Assembly (NCBI RefSeq): GCF_001045455.1
Contig: NZ_LFNE01000002.1
Location: forward strand, 186,001-250,000
Direction of reading: 5' to 3'
DNA from: Chryseobacterium sp. FH2
GTDB taxonomy: Bacteria; Bacteroidota; Bacteroidia; Flavobacteriales; Weeksellaceae
DNA: 64,000 nt
Part shown: in pieces, positions 53,025 through 61,566 of the stretch
Layout: every line of letters starts with the position of its first letter
Position numbering within the stretch: position 1 is the first letter of the stretch
Made by a program: the position numbers and the translations under genes
Notes under the pieces: generated by a model
What the model was told of the DNA's origin: nothing
Seen by the model: only the letters and a program-made list of their open reading frames with translations
Database searches by the model: none

Positions 53025-53519
53025 ATGATGTCAAATTCAGAACACAATGGAAAACATTTTGTCATCCAAAAAGGCAAAGCAATCTGCGACAAAGGAACAA
53101 GATTTCCGAACTTCAAAGTAACAACCCACCAAAAACACTATTGGAATGATGCAGACGGAAAAGCCGATTGTCTGGCTGTAACCGAAGACGATTTACAATT
53201 CAATCCTCTTGCCGTTCCATTCGGAAGCTGTTCCGTAAAAAACGGGCAGCCTTGCAGTTTCTCTCCTCTTGGAAAATGGACAAAAGCTTACGACAAAGTA
53301 AAAGTGATGGGTAAAAGTTGCCTTACGGAAATTTCCGAACTGCAGTGTGCCATCGGCGGAAAGATCACTGTAATGAATCATGGGCAAACCGTAGAAATCA
53401 GCAAACAAAATCTCAAAAATGCTGATCCTTTCATAATGAATGAAATCAATCCTTTCTTTGATTTCAGCAATTTTATTGATGAATTGGAAGAGGAAGAAAG
53501 TTCCTTTGATTTCGAATAA
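53025..53519 (+). CDS. DUF4280 PAAR-like protein
   Basis: 164 residues. The pattern HFVIQKGKAICDKG at the start, PLAVPFGSCSVKNGQPCSFSPLGKW in the middle and the repeated ICDKG/LQCAIGGKITVMNHGQ block is that of DUF4280, a PAAR-like spike-tip family. In Bacteroidota T6SS loci such proteins cap VgrG and recruit effectors. The C-terminus is acidic (DELEEEESSFDFE), perhaps an adaptor tail. The polymorphic effector starts 17 bases downstream, so the two are likely co-expressed. Confidence 0.85.
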   Translation: MMSNSEHNGKHFVIQKGKAICDKGTRFPNFKVTTHQKHYWNDADGKADCLAVTEDDLQFNPLAVPFGSCSVKNGQPCSFSPLGKWTKAYDKVKVMGKSCLTEISELQCAIGGKITVMNHGQTVEISKQNLKNADPFIMNEINPFFDFSNFIDELEEEESSFDFE

Positions 53520-53536
53520 AACACAAAAACACAAAG

Positions 53537-55651
53537 ATGGAAACACAAAAAAGAGGAATTTCCCAGATCACGGGAAAAACCGAAATAAAGCTCGGTGAAA
53601 AGGTGTATTATAAAGTCAGCAGAATACACCGGATGGAAGACCACGACAAGGTGAAAAACGCTTTGTGGAAAATCTATGTAAAAGAAAAAGGAACCTGGAG
53701 AGAACTAAAACCAAGTCCTTCTGCCACACAGAAAAAAGGAGATGAAGTTTCATACACCATTACAAATCAATCTCTCGTAGGAAAAGAACTTTTGGTGGAA
53801 GCCTATATTTATGAACCCGAAAAAACAGCTCCTCCCGGACTGAAAATAAAAGTTATTCCCGGAACGGAAAAGAAAATCCACAGAGTAGAGCTTTTTATGG
53901 TGGACGATACGCCGATAAAGGAAGATATGATCCTAAAATACAACCAGACCATAAAAGTAAAAGTTTACACGCAGAATATGCCGGGAGAACTTTTAAAACT
54001 TACACTTTACGAGGACGATGCAGAGGGCGACGGACACAGCCCGAAGAACGAAAAAAACAAAGTGGCGGAAGTAACAAAATCCACCAACGGCAACGGTTTT
54101 TTGTGGCACGAGTTCAAGCTGAGTGCCGAGTTTTCAAAGATTGCCAATGCAATGATGGACGGCAGCCACGACAAGCTGCACGAATATTACGTTTTGGTGG
54201 AGAGTGCAAAATACGGCAAGAAAGCCAGTAAAAATGTGGAGGTAGAAAATCCTGATTATCTCGTACACCAAACCTATGAGAATGGAAAAGTAACAGACCA
54301 CAAAACGGATAGAATATATGATGGAGGAGTAATTGAAGAAGTGATCATAAAAGGGAAATATAAAAAACAAATGGGCTTTGACCCTATTCCTAAAACAGAG
54401 AGAAGTGTGAGTGTTGTAGGTGAACCGCCGGAAAAGAAGGAGGAAAAAGTTTGTGAATGTGAAGCAAGGGTGAGAGCTTATATGAGAATGTTACGTGTAG
54501 GAGAAGGGACGGGAGAATTAATTAAATCATCAAAATATAATAAAGAAACCAAAAAGAATGAGATTGTTTATATTTCTCATGATTTTGAAGCGGGGTATAC
54601 TAAATTATTTGGAGGCGGTAATTTTACAAAATCCCCTCATAATAAAAATACGAGCACACATCCTCAAATAAAAATTCTTTGGTATACAAAGAAAAATGGA
54701 GAAAAAGTTTATAGTTCTGCAGCCGGTGCATATCAAGTTATGGGATATACATGGAGTGATAATGATATGATTAATAAAAGAAAAACTTATAATGTTAAAG
54801 ATTTTTCTCCAGAAGGTCAAGATAAATTTTGTGTAGTTTTGTTTAAACATAAAAGGGAAGGTATGCTTGATTTAATAATAAAAGGGGATATAAAAGGAGC
54901 AACAGAAAAATATGGAAGTTATGAATGGGCAAGTTTACCTCCCGGCAGATACGGACAGCCAATTGAAACGATGGAAAAAGTCTTAGAATTATATGAGCAA
55001 TTTTATCAAGAAGAATTAGCAGGTAAAAGTCCATTACATTTGAAAAAAGGATTTTTAAAGGAATTTGGATATGATTGTTGTGGAAAAGCTATTTCAATCG
55101 ACAATTCAACAAATTCATCATGTGGAAAATCAGAAATTGATTTGAGAGATAAAATAACATGGCAAACACAGTTTGACCCAAAATGGGGAGGACGTGATAA
55201 GCAACTGGTTGCTTGTAAAAAAACATGTGATGATATATTAATAAATAGTGGACTTAAAGCCACATCTTTATTAAGAGTATACCAAACAGCCATTGAAGAC
55301 GATAAACATACTAAATTAATAATCAACACTCCGGTTTCAAAAGAAGCCATTATTTATTTGGATAGTGAGTTAGAAAAAGGTCATCCGGTTCAAGTTGGTG
55401 TTGATCATGGAATAGGCTATAAAATTAATAACAATGCAGATCATTCTACAGATCACTTTGTTGTAATAATAGGTCGTAAATGTGATGGTAATAAATGTTA
55501 TTATCTTTTTTATGATGTTGGTACAAGCCATAAAGAAAAAGGAGCAAATGATAACAATAGATTATATTTTGATAAAACAGATTACTCCTTAAAAGGAAAA
55601 ACAGTTTATAATGGGCATTTTTATACAGTAACTCAAGTAAGAAAAAACTAA
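53537..55651 (+). CDS. polymorphic effector: conserved N-terminal region, GH104-like muramidase, C39-like C-terminal domain
   Basis: 704 residues, no signal peptide. Residues 1-300 are a conserved delivery-type region, repeated in part at 63161-63509. A charged linker PPEKKEEKVCEC follows near 298-308. A phage-lambda-endolysin-like domain spans about 312-500: MLRVGEGTGE (likely catalytic Glu near 323), FGGGNFT, HPQIK, SSAAGAYQV and WASLPPGRYGQP. The last part (about 535-704) has LVACKKTCDDIL, then STDHFVVIIGR and FYDVG, a Cys-His-Asp arrangement like papain-fold C39 peptidases. Two wall-cutting activities in one protein are inferred. The next gene is a likely immunity lipoprotein, 5 bases downstream. 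Confidence 0.8.
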   Translation: METQKRGISQITGKTEIKLGEKVYYKVSRIHRMEDHDKVKNALWKIYVKEKGTWRELKPSPSATQKKGDEVSYTITNQSLVGKELLVEAYIYEPEKTAPPGLKIKVIPGTEKKIHRVELFMVDDTPIKEDMILKYNQTIKVKVYTQNMPGELLKLTLYEDDAEGDGHSPKNEKNKVAEVTKSTNGNGFLWHEFKLSAEFSKIANAMMDGSHDKLHEYYVLVESAKYGKKASKNVEVENPDYLVHQTYENGKVTDHKTDRIYDGGVIEEVIIKGKYKKQMGFDPIPKTERSVSVVGEPPEKKEEKVCECEARVRAYMRMLRVGEGTGELIKSSKYNKETKKNEIVYISHDFEAGYTKLFGGGNFTKSPHNKNTSTHPQIKILWYTKKNGEKVYSSAAGAYQVMGYTWSDNDMINKRKTYNVKDFSPEGQDKFCVVLFKHKREGMLDLIIKGDIKGATEKYGSYEWASLPPGRYGQPIETMEKVLELYEQFYQEELAGKSPLHLKKGFLKEFGYDCCGKAISIDNSTNSSCGKSEIDLRDKITWQTQFDPKWGGRDKQLVACKKTCDDILINSGLKATSLLRVYQTAIEDDKHTKLIINTPVSKEAIIYLDSELEKGHPVQVGVDHGIGYKINNNADHSTDHFVVIIGRKCDGNKCYYLFYDVGTSHKEKGANDNNRLYFDKTDYSLKGKTVYNGHFYTVTQVRKN
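54431..54460 (+). repeat. cassette-junction repeat, copy in the effector
   Basis: 30 bases encoding the linker EKKEEKVCEC. Identical to 57191-57220; the counterpart at 63480-63509 differs by one base. It marks the boundary between the constant region and the exchangeable toxin module. Confidence 0.8.
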
Positions 55652-55656
55652 AAACA

Positions 55657-56601
55657 ATGAAGAAGTTAAATATAACATCATATTTATGGCTATTTTTTTC
55701 TATATTAATATCTTGTCAGAAAAAGGAAGATAATAATATAATCAATAGTAATAATCTAAAAGTTGCTAATTACAATTCATATTATGGAAAATGGTTACCT
55801 ATAAGCAAAGAGAATAATAAATTTTATTATTGCACAGATATTGATAAATTTATTGAGATAGGTAAAAATAAAATATATAATCACACTCCTATTGAAGATT
55901 CCAATTTCACTATTGACCACATTAAAAATAAGGGAAATCAAACTTATTTATATGTAGATAAGCAAGAATCTTCATATTACATTTTAAGTTGGATAAATGA
56001 GGAAAAAGGAATTATTTCAATTAAATTAAATGACTATAATACAGATATATTCATATCTGAAAAAAAAATAAAGACCATTGATAACAAACCTTGTCAACCA
56101 AAAAATAAATCTTGTGCTTTTAATGATGCTACTGGGAGATACAAATTTACCTTAGAAACAGAAGAATATGTGGATGACAAGAAACAAAAATATCCAATTT
56201 CAGCATGGATTATAATAGCGGATAAGAAAAACAAAAAGTCACAAGAGATTTATTTTGAGCCAAATTCGTGGGCAACATATCGTGATTTACCATGTGACAA
56301 ATTTATTATTAAAGATTTTAATTTTGATGGATTAGAGGACTTTGCAATTATTTGGGATAATGGAGGCAATGGAGGAGAGTTGTATGAATATTATTTTCAA
56401 GGTAAAAATGGAATATTTTCTTTTACAGATTCATTTCCATTACAACACGGAATGTTAGCAGAAGATATAAATATTGTAAATAAGAGAATTACAACTCAAA
56501 GTGTCATAGGATGTTGTCATTATAACCTTAATACATATAGTCTTAAACCTAATGGGAGTTGGGAAGTTTCATCAGAACAGCGAGAATTGAATAAAAATTA
56601 A
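55657..56601 (+). CDS. immunity-type lipoprotein, XAC2610-like
   Basis: 314 residues. Lipobox ISC at Cys20, so the protein sits in the periplasmic membrane leaflet. YYGKWLPISKENN near 45 starts a first beta region. A second half has IIKDFNFDGLEDFAIIWDNGGNGGELYEYYF near 222, resembling the XAC2610-type lysozyme-inhibitor pattern (NFDGxxD). It would protect the producer's wall against the lysozyme-like domain encoded just upstream. Assignment to immunity rests mainly on position and lipoprotein nature. Confidence 0.65.
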   Translation: MKKLNITSYLWLFFSILISCQKKEDNNIINSNNLKVANYNSYYGKWLPISKENNKFYYCTDIDKFIEIGKNKIYNHTPIEDSNFTIDHIKNKGNQTYLYVDKQESSYYILSWINEEKGIISIKLNDYNTDIFISEKKIKTIDNKPCQPKNKSCAFNDATGRYKFTLETEEYVDDKKQKYPISAWIIIADKKNKKSQEIYFEPNSWATYRDLPCDKFIIKDFNFDGLEDFAIIWDNGGNGGELYEYYFQGKNGIFSFTDSFPLQHGMLAEDINIVNKRITTQSVIGCCHYNLNTYSLKPNGSWEVSSEQRELNKN

Positions 56602-56631
56602 GAACACGTGCGTATTCAGAAGTGTTGATAT

Positions 56632-56850
56632 TTATATGGTTCTCCTAACGAAATGGAAGAAGCAATGAATATGTGTGAAGTTCAGCATTTTGCTTATTTT
56701 AAAGTTTATTTAAAAGATGTTACAGGAGCAGCAATGATAAAAGCTATGAAAGAAAAAAATTGGAATAAGATAGCTGAATTATATAATGGACCTGATTATG
56801 CAATAAATAAGTATCACACAAAAATGAAAAATGAATATGAGAAACTATAA
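56632..56850 (+). pseudogene. C-terminal fragment of a DUF3380 muramidase module
   Basis: In frame from about 56632 it reads YGSPNEMEEAMNM, then FAYFKVYLKDVTGAAMIKAM and NWNKIAELYNGPDY, which matches the end of DUF3380 muramidases (compare WAAFAKGYNG in the intact muramidase at 30466-31296). The catalytic N-terminal half is missing and the frame is closed upstream. A relic of a lost toxin cassette. Confidence 0.65.
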
Positions 56851-56864
56851 TATTAAAAAAAGCA

Positions 56865-57236
56865 TTGCCTTTTTTAATATTGCTTTTATTGTTTTTATGT
56901 TGTAAAAAAGAACATAAAAATAATTTCATAAATACATCTAAAGAAATAACTCAAAGGAAATTTAATAATGACACCATCCTTATTAAAATCACGGATAATT
57001 ATGATTTGGATATAATTAGAAATAGTCATTCATCAGAGAAAATAAATTTTTTTCAACCAATTAAAGATAAATTGATTAATGAAGAAATTTATTCCCAAGT
57101 TTTATATAATAGTAAAAACATCATTCTTAGCGTGGAAACACCACTAAATATAGATGAGTATTATGAAGATATATACATATCTAAAAAAGAGAAAAGAAGG
57201 AGGAAAAAGTTTGTGAATGTAAAAAATATGATTTGA
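56865..57236 (+). pseudogene. immunity-type lipoprotein, 3' end overwritten by the junction repeat
   Basis: A lipobox-type start (FLILLLLFLCC) from a TTG; codons upstream (KKALP) suggest the true start lies before it, at an ATA in place of ATG. After residue 107 the sequence becomes KEKRRRKKFVNVKNMI, which is the junction repeat (57191-57220) read in the wrong frame. The native C-terminus is therefore gone. Likely the immunity partner of the muramidase relic before it. Confidence 0.5.
57191..57220 (+). repeat. cassette-junction repeat, second copy
   Basis: Identical to 54431-54460 over 30 bases and placed exactly where a displaced toxin module begins. Confidence 0.8.
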
Positions 57237-57587
57237 TTTGGGGAGATAAAGTAAGCTGTGTGTTTAGAAAGAAAGTTGTAGAAATTTGTTCCGAACTTTG
57301 GGGAGAAGATAATAAAATAAAAATAGCAAATGGCTTAATGGCAGTCATGAAAGTGGAAACTTGGGGTAGTTTTAAAGCTCATCACAGAGAAGGCTATAAA
57401 ACCGCCAATGAAGCCCCTAATACTTTGACAACTAAAGATTTTCAAAAAGAAAAAGAAAACTCATCAAGAGCGGTTGGTTTGATATAATTTACACAAGATG
57501 CTTTAGAAGGAATGGGAGAGTTTACAAGGGGTTCAGGATTTACTAAATTGAATAATAATAAAGCTAATGGAGCAAAAAATAAATGAA
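57191..57587 (+). pseudogene. displaced lysozyme-like toxin module with a nonsense codon
   Basis: Read in the linker frame: EKKEEKVCECKKYDLIWGDK, then FRKKVVEICSELWGED, NGLMAVMKVETWGSFKAH and SSRAVGLI, then TAA, then FTQDALEGMGEFTRG to a second stop near 57587. The motif GLIQFT is expected in this lysozyme-like fold, so TAA is most simply a CAA mutated at its first base. No constant region or start is attached. The same module start appears at 63510-63614. Confidence 0.7.
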
Positions 57588-57767
57588 TTAGGTCCGTCTA
57601 CGGTTTCCAAGCACTTAGCAAACCCCGAATTTCTAAATACTTTTGATGTTGCATACGGTGCTTTAGCTAATAAAACTACATTTTGGAATGAGATGAAAAA
57701 AAGGTCAGAATTAGATGATATGTTAAAAGAAAATAACTGCTATCACATTCAAATAAAACAAAAATAA
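57567..57767 (+). pseudogene. C-terminal fragment of a toxin module
   Basis: 66-residue frame with FWNEMKKRSELDDMLKENN and an end CYHIQIKQK. It follows the nonsense lysozyme module in another frame. The last bases (57741-57760) recur at 59610-59629, where the same words ERYHIQIK can be read, so this looks like the conserved tail of a toxin family rather than a full gene. Confidence 0.45.
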
Positions 57768-57771
57768 TAAT

Positions 57772-58566
57772 ATGAAATATTTTGCAATAATTATATTTTG
57801 CTTTATTGTTTTTATAAGTTGTAAAAAAGAGTCTAATCTTTCCGTCAATAATATAACAGACAATACAACTAAAGCAGATACAATAAAGCTCGAAGATAAA
57901 AGCCAGGTAATTTTTATTAATCCTACATTATCCCAAATAGATAGCTTAAAAAAATTATACAAAAATGTAGATGATTTTTATACTATGGCAGATGACGCCC
58001 ATTTTTATGTTGCAGAGGCTGGAGAGTTTATTATCAAAAATAATATAGATACCATTAATCTTGGGAAGAATAATTTTGTAAAGATAGGAAAAAGAATGTT
58101 TCCTTTATCAAAATACAAACCGTGGACTTTGCTCCTTTATCAAAAAGGAAAAGAGCCATTAAACATATTTCCTATCAATATTGAAAAAGAATTTCTGAAC
58201 TACTTTATCACAGAAAATAATAAAGTATCTGTTTCTAATTCCTCTTTAGAAAAATTGAAAGGTTCCTATAAAATATCATCTAAAGCAATCAGTAATTATA
58301 ATGGTGAAGAAATTTTATTAGACTATTTTTTATCATTTGAATCATCAAAAAAAGCAATATTAAGTATTGGAGCAGATTATTCGGAAGATTATGGATGTGA
58401 AGGAGAATACAAATTAACCAAAGAAAATAATATCCTGCACGCTCGTGGAAAATGCGACCAAGATGATGTAGATGATTTTTATGTAAAATTTGAGAATGGA
58501 AAATATTATATAAGAAGCAAAAGATTTATTAATCAGGATTGGCAGGAGTTGAAAAAAAACGGTTGA
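57772..58566 (+). CDS. immunity-type lipoprotein A
   Basis: 264 residues. Lipobox ISC at Cys17. Residues about 20-150 are unique. The C-terminal 113 residues (VSNSSLEKLKGSYKISS to RFINQDWQEL) are almost identical to the end of the lipoprotein at 59573-60559 and contain a CEGEYKL motif. Five bases after a toxin tail, the usual toxin-immunity order. A periplasmic inhibitor role is inferred; no named family is recognised. Confidence 0.7.
   Translation: MKYFAIIIFCFIVFISCKKESNLSVNNITDNTTKADTIKLEDKSQVIFINPTLSQIDSLKKLYKNVDDFYTMADDAHFYVAEAGEFIIKNNIDTINLGKNNFVKIGKRMFPLSKYKPWTLLLYQKGKEPLNIFPINIEKEFLNYFITENNKVSVSNSSLEKLKGSYKISSKAISNYNGEEILLDYFLSFESSKKAILSIGADYSEDYGCEGEYKLTKENNILHARGKCDQDDVDDFYVKFENGKYYIRSKRFINQDWQELKKNG
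58231..58560 (+). repeat. 330-bp direct repeat encoding the immunity C-terminal domain, copy 1
   Basis: Nearly identical to 60224-60553 (offset 1993 bases throughout), with few, mostly silent, changes. Both copies are in frame at the 3' ends of different lipoprotein genes. Confidence 0.85.
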
Positions 58567-58653
58567 AAATGAAAAAACTCTATTTTCAACTTTCAATCAA
58601 AGAAGACTATAGAAAACAAAATTTGACGAAACAACAAAAGGAAAACCAATAAA

Positions 58654-59592
58654 ATGAAACAGATAATTATATGTATACTACTATTGGTTTTAAACAGTTG
58701 TAACGGACAAAAAAAAGAAGAAATTCAGATTGAAAACAAAAAATCAACATCTCTAAATAATAAAAAGGTGTTAGAAATTCCTATTGACTTTTCAGACAAA
58801 AAATATCAGCAAAATGGATTTTCCGTACCTGATGATTTGAATGGAGATTTATACCCGTCTTATGGTTATTTTGACAAATCAATAGGTTCATTTAGTGTCA
58901 ATTATATTGGAAAAAATTACGACACTCAGTATTTATGGAATATTGATAATCCAACAGGCTTTTTTTCAAAATATAATATTGATGGTAGCGATGCTCAAAA
59001 TTCATTGCTTATAAAACAAGCAATAAAAGATGATGATTATTATATTATTGCAGATTTTATTCCCGCAAAGTATATTGAATTTTTAGGAGGACAAGATGAG
59101 GAATTTGATATTAAAGACAATGCAAGGACATTTTTTTATTTATACGAGAATGGCACATGGATTAAAATTGGAGAAGCTGAAACAAAAAAAATCCCTGAAA
59201 GGGTGTTTCAGTATTATATAAAAATTATTCAATGTCACAAAAAAAGTATTATTCCTAAAGAATTTCAGCGAAAATTTTTTGCATATACCGAAACAGAGGC
59301 AACAACTACAGGAATGGGAAGTATATCTTATTATTTTAATGGCTCGGCAGACAATGTGAAATTAACAAAAAATACATATCATGAAACGATAAATTGTGAA
59401 GGAGAATATGTTGGAAACATACAGAATAATATTTTAAAATTATTCTATGTCGGAGATGATATGAATTGTATATCTATAGAACCCAAATTCAGCATCAAAA
59501 TGGAAAAAGACAAATATCTAATAAAAGGAGTTGGAGGAGAAAGAACTAATAATCAATGGCTTCTAATGAATAATGAAAATGAGATTAAGTAA
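58654..59592 (+). CDS. immunity-type lipoprotein B
   Basis: 312 residues. Lipobox NSC at Cys16, then an unstructured KKxE-rich linker. The mature part is beta-rich, with LNGDLYPSYGYFDKSIGSF near 70. A C-terminal third (INCEGEYVGNIQNNILKLFY ... YLIKGVGGERTNNQW) resembles the CEGEY domain of lipoproteins A and C at lower similarity. The 3' end overlaps the next gene by 20 bases. The 87 bases before it hold no gene. Confidence 0.68.
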   Translation: MKQIIICILLLVLNSCNGQKKEEIQIENKKSTSLNNKKVLEIPIDFSDKKYQQNGFSVPDDLNGDLYPSYGYFDKSIGSFSVNYIGKNYDTQYLWNIDNPTGFFSKYNIDGSDAQNSLLIKQAIKDDDYYIIADFIPAKYIEFLGGQDEEFDIKDNARTFFYLYENGTWIKIGEAETKKIPERVFQYYIKIIQCHKKSIIPKEFQRKFFAYTETEATTTGMGSISYYFNGSADNVKLTKNTYHETINCEGEYVGNIQNNILKLFYVGDDMNCISIEPKFSIKMEKDKYLIKGVGGERTNNQWLLMNNENEIK

Positions 59593-60559
59593 AATTTGTT
59601 TCCGAACGTTATCACATTCAAATAAAACACTATTATTTTTGATTTTACTATTATTAACATCTTGCAAAGGAGATGCTCAGAATAATAAAGTAGAAAAAGA
59701 ACAGATTAATTTTTTTGACAAAAAATATGATACCGATAATAAATACTATATGGTAATTGATGAATCAAATATTTCTAATCATCCAATAAAATCTTATTTG
59801 AACTGTAAAAAAGAAGGTTATTTTTCAATTCATTTTATCCCCAAAACAGACTCACTTAGACAATTTTGGGAAAATATTTTCTTTAAAAATTATGATTTTA
59901 ATAATTTTAATATAGAAAGAGACAACATTTATATTAGAAATAAAATTAAAAACAACTATGATAAATACAATATTTTTTCCATACATATAGAAAAAAAATT
60001 CTTAAGTTCAAATAATGCTTGTAGCGTAGAAAGCACTTATTTTATAGATAATAGTTATATAAACATTTATCTCTATAATGAAAAAAGCCAAAATTGGAAA
60101 CTTTTAAAGACTATTAAAGCAGAAATGCTACCTCCTTACTATGATAATAAATTCTTTGTCACGAATTTTTCAAAATACTTTATTACAACTACAGAAAATA
60201 AAAATAATAGTAATAAACCCCCTGTTTCTAATTCCTCTTTAGAAAAATTGAAAGGTTCCTATAAAATATCATCTAAAGCAATCAGTAATTATAATGGTGA
60301 AGAAATTTTATTAGACTATTTTTTATCATTTGAATCATCAAAAAAAGCAATATTAAGTATCGGGGCAGACCATTCGGAAGATTATGGCTGTGAAGGAGAA
60401 TATAAATTAACCAAAGAAAATAATATTTTGCACGCTCGTGGAAAATGCGACCAAGATGATGTAGACGATTTTTATATAAAATCCGAGAATGAAAAATATT
60501 ACATAAAAAGTAAACGCTTTATCAATCAAGATTGGCAAGAATTAGAAAAAAACGAGTAA
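59573..60559 (+). CDS. immunity-type lipoprotein C
   Basis: 328 residues as opened, with lipobox TSC near residue 31. The first 20 residues (RLSKICFRTLSHSNK) are a frame-shifted remnant of a toxin tail, so the original start was probably nearer the hydrophobic TLLFLILLLL. The last 110 residues duplicate lipoprotein A. The middle (about 40-215) is unrelated to A, so the two are domain chimeras: different N-terminal parts, same C-terminal domain. Confidence 0.65.
   Translation: MKMRLSKICFRTLSHSNKTLLFLILLLLTSCKGDAQNNKVEKEQINFFDKKYDTDNKYYMVIDESNISNHPIKSYLNCKKEGYFSIHFIPKTDSLRQFWENIFFKNYDFNNFNIERDNIYIRNKIKNNYDKYNIFSIHIEKKFLSSNNACSVESTYFIDNSYINIYLYNEKSQNWKLLKTIKAEMLPPYYDNKFFVTNFSKYFITTTENKNNSNKPPVSNSSLEKLKGSYKISSKAISNYNGEEILLDYFLSFESSKKAILSIGADHSEDYGCEGEYKLTKENNILHARGKCDQDDVDDFYIKSENEKYYIKSKRFINQDWQELEKNE
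60224..60553 (+). repeat. 330-bp direct repeat, copy 2
   Basis: Second copy of 58231-58560, at the 3' end of lipoprotein C. Confidence 0.85.
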
Positions 60560-60590
60560 CACAAAAAAATATCAAAATATCACAAAAAAA

Positions 60591-61394
60591 TTGGGAATAA
60601 CAATAAAAAAAATAATAGTAATATTCTGTATGATTATATTATGTTCTTGTGATGGACAATCAAAAAATAATAATATAAAGAAAACAGAAAATAGTTCAAC
60701 ATCAGAAAACAAGATAAATATATCTGGAGATATATATATAGGAAAAATTTTTTTTTCAGGTGATGAACTAAATAATTATGATTTTATCAAAACTGAAAAA
60801 ACGCAGATAGACAGCCTTTTTTACAGTATTTATAAAAATATTAATACTCAAAAATATGTCTTTTCATTAGAAAAATTATTATCTAATAACGATGTGGAAA
60901 AATATAAAATTTTAGATACTGTCAATATCAGAAATGGTTTGAATATTAGAAAATTATATATTGGAAAAGATAATAATAAAATTAAATTAGTTTATGATGG
61001 TAAAGAATTAAAACAATGGAAATTCACTGCTAATAACGCAAATATTAATATATGGAACGGTACATACAACTTAAAAATAGATTATGGAAAATTGGATGAT
61101 TTTTCTGAAATGTCAATAGATTATGATATAGAAATTAATGATAAAAAATGTACTTTTTCAGGGATGGGATATAAAACCTATTTTACCGACTTGTGTGAAA
61201 TAGAAGAGAAGAACAATAGGTTAATTTTGAAATATATAAAAACCATTGATGGAGATGGTTTATCAGACCACTCAAATATAGGTGCTTTAGGAATAATAGA
61301 GTATAAAAATAATGAGTATTATTTAAAAAGTTCTATTGTTGCGGATAAAAATTGGAATTATAATACAGATGTTAAGTTGGTTAAAGCGAAATAG
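60591..61394 (+). CDS. immunity-type lipoprotein D
   Basis: 267 residues from a TTG; no ATG is available before the lipobox CSC at Cys20. The C-terminal half begins IWNGTYNLKIDYG near 150 and ends EYYLKSSIVADKNWN, matching the W-x-G-x-Y pattern of the other lipoproteins here. Beta-rich and exported. Function as immunity is inferred from the array. Confidence 0.6.
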   Translation: MGITIKKIIVIFCMIILCSCDGQSKNNNIKKTENSSTSENKINISGDIYIGKIFFSGDELNNYDFIKTEKTQIDSLFYSIYKNINTQKYVFSLEKLLSNNDVEKYKILDTVNIRNGLNIRKLYIGKDNNKIKLVYDGKELKQWKFTANNANINIWNGTYNLKIDYGKLDDFSEMSIDYDIEINDKKCTFSGMGYKTYFTDLCEIEEKNNRLILKYIKTIDGDGLSDHSNIGALGIIEYKNNEYYLKSSIVADKNWNYNTDVKLVKAK

Positions 61395-61566
61395 CCCAGT
61401 CTGATAAAGTCAAACAATATTTTGAACCTCAAAAGAACAAAATAAAAACTCCCGAAGATATTTATTTGGCTGTTTTTGCACCAACAGGAGTTGGAAAAAG
61501 GGATGATTACCCTCTATATAAAAAAGGCACAAAACTGATAGTGTCTATTTCATATATATGCACTTA
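61391..61566 (+). pseudogene. C-terminal fragment of a lysozyme-type toxin module
   Basis: Reads IAQSDKVKQYFEPQ, TPEDIYLAVFAPTGVGK and DYPLYKKGTK, the usual end of wall-hydrolase effector modules of Bacteroidota, then runs out of frame. Immediately joined to an M23 fragment. No start codon or N-terminal part. Confidence 0.5.
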
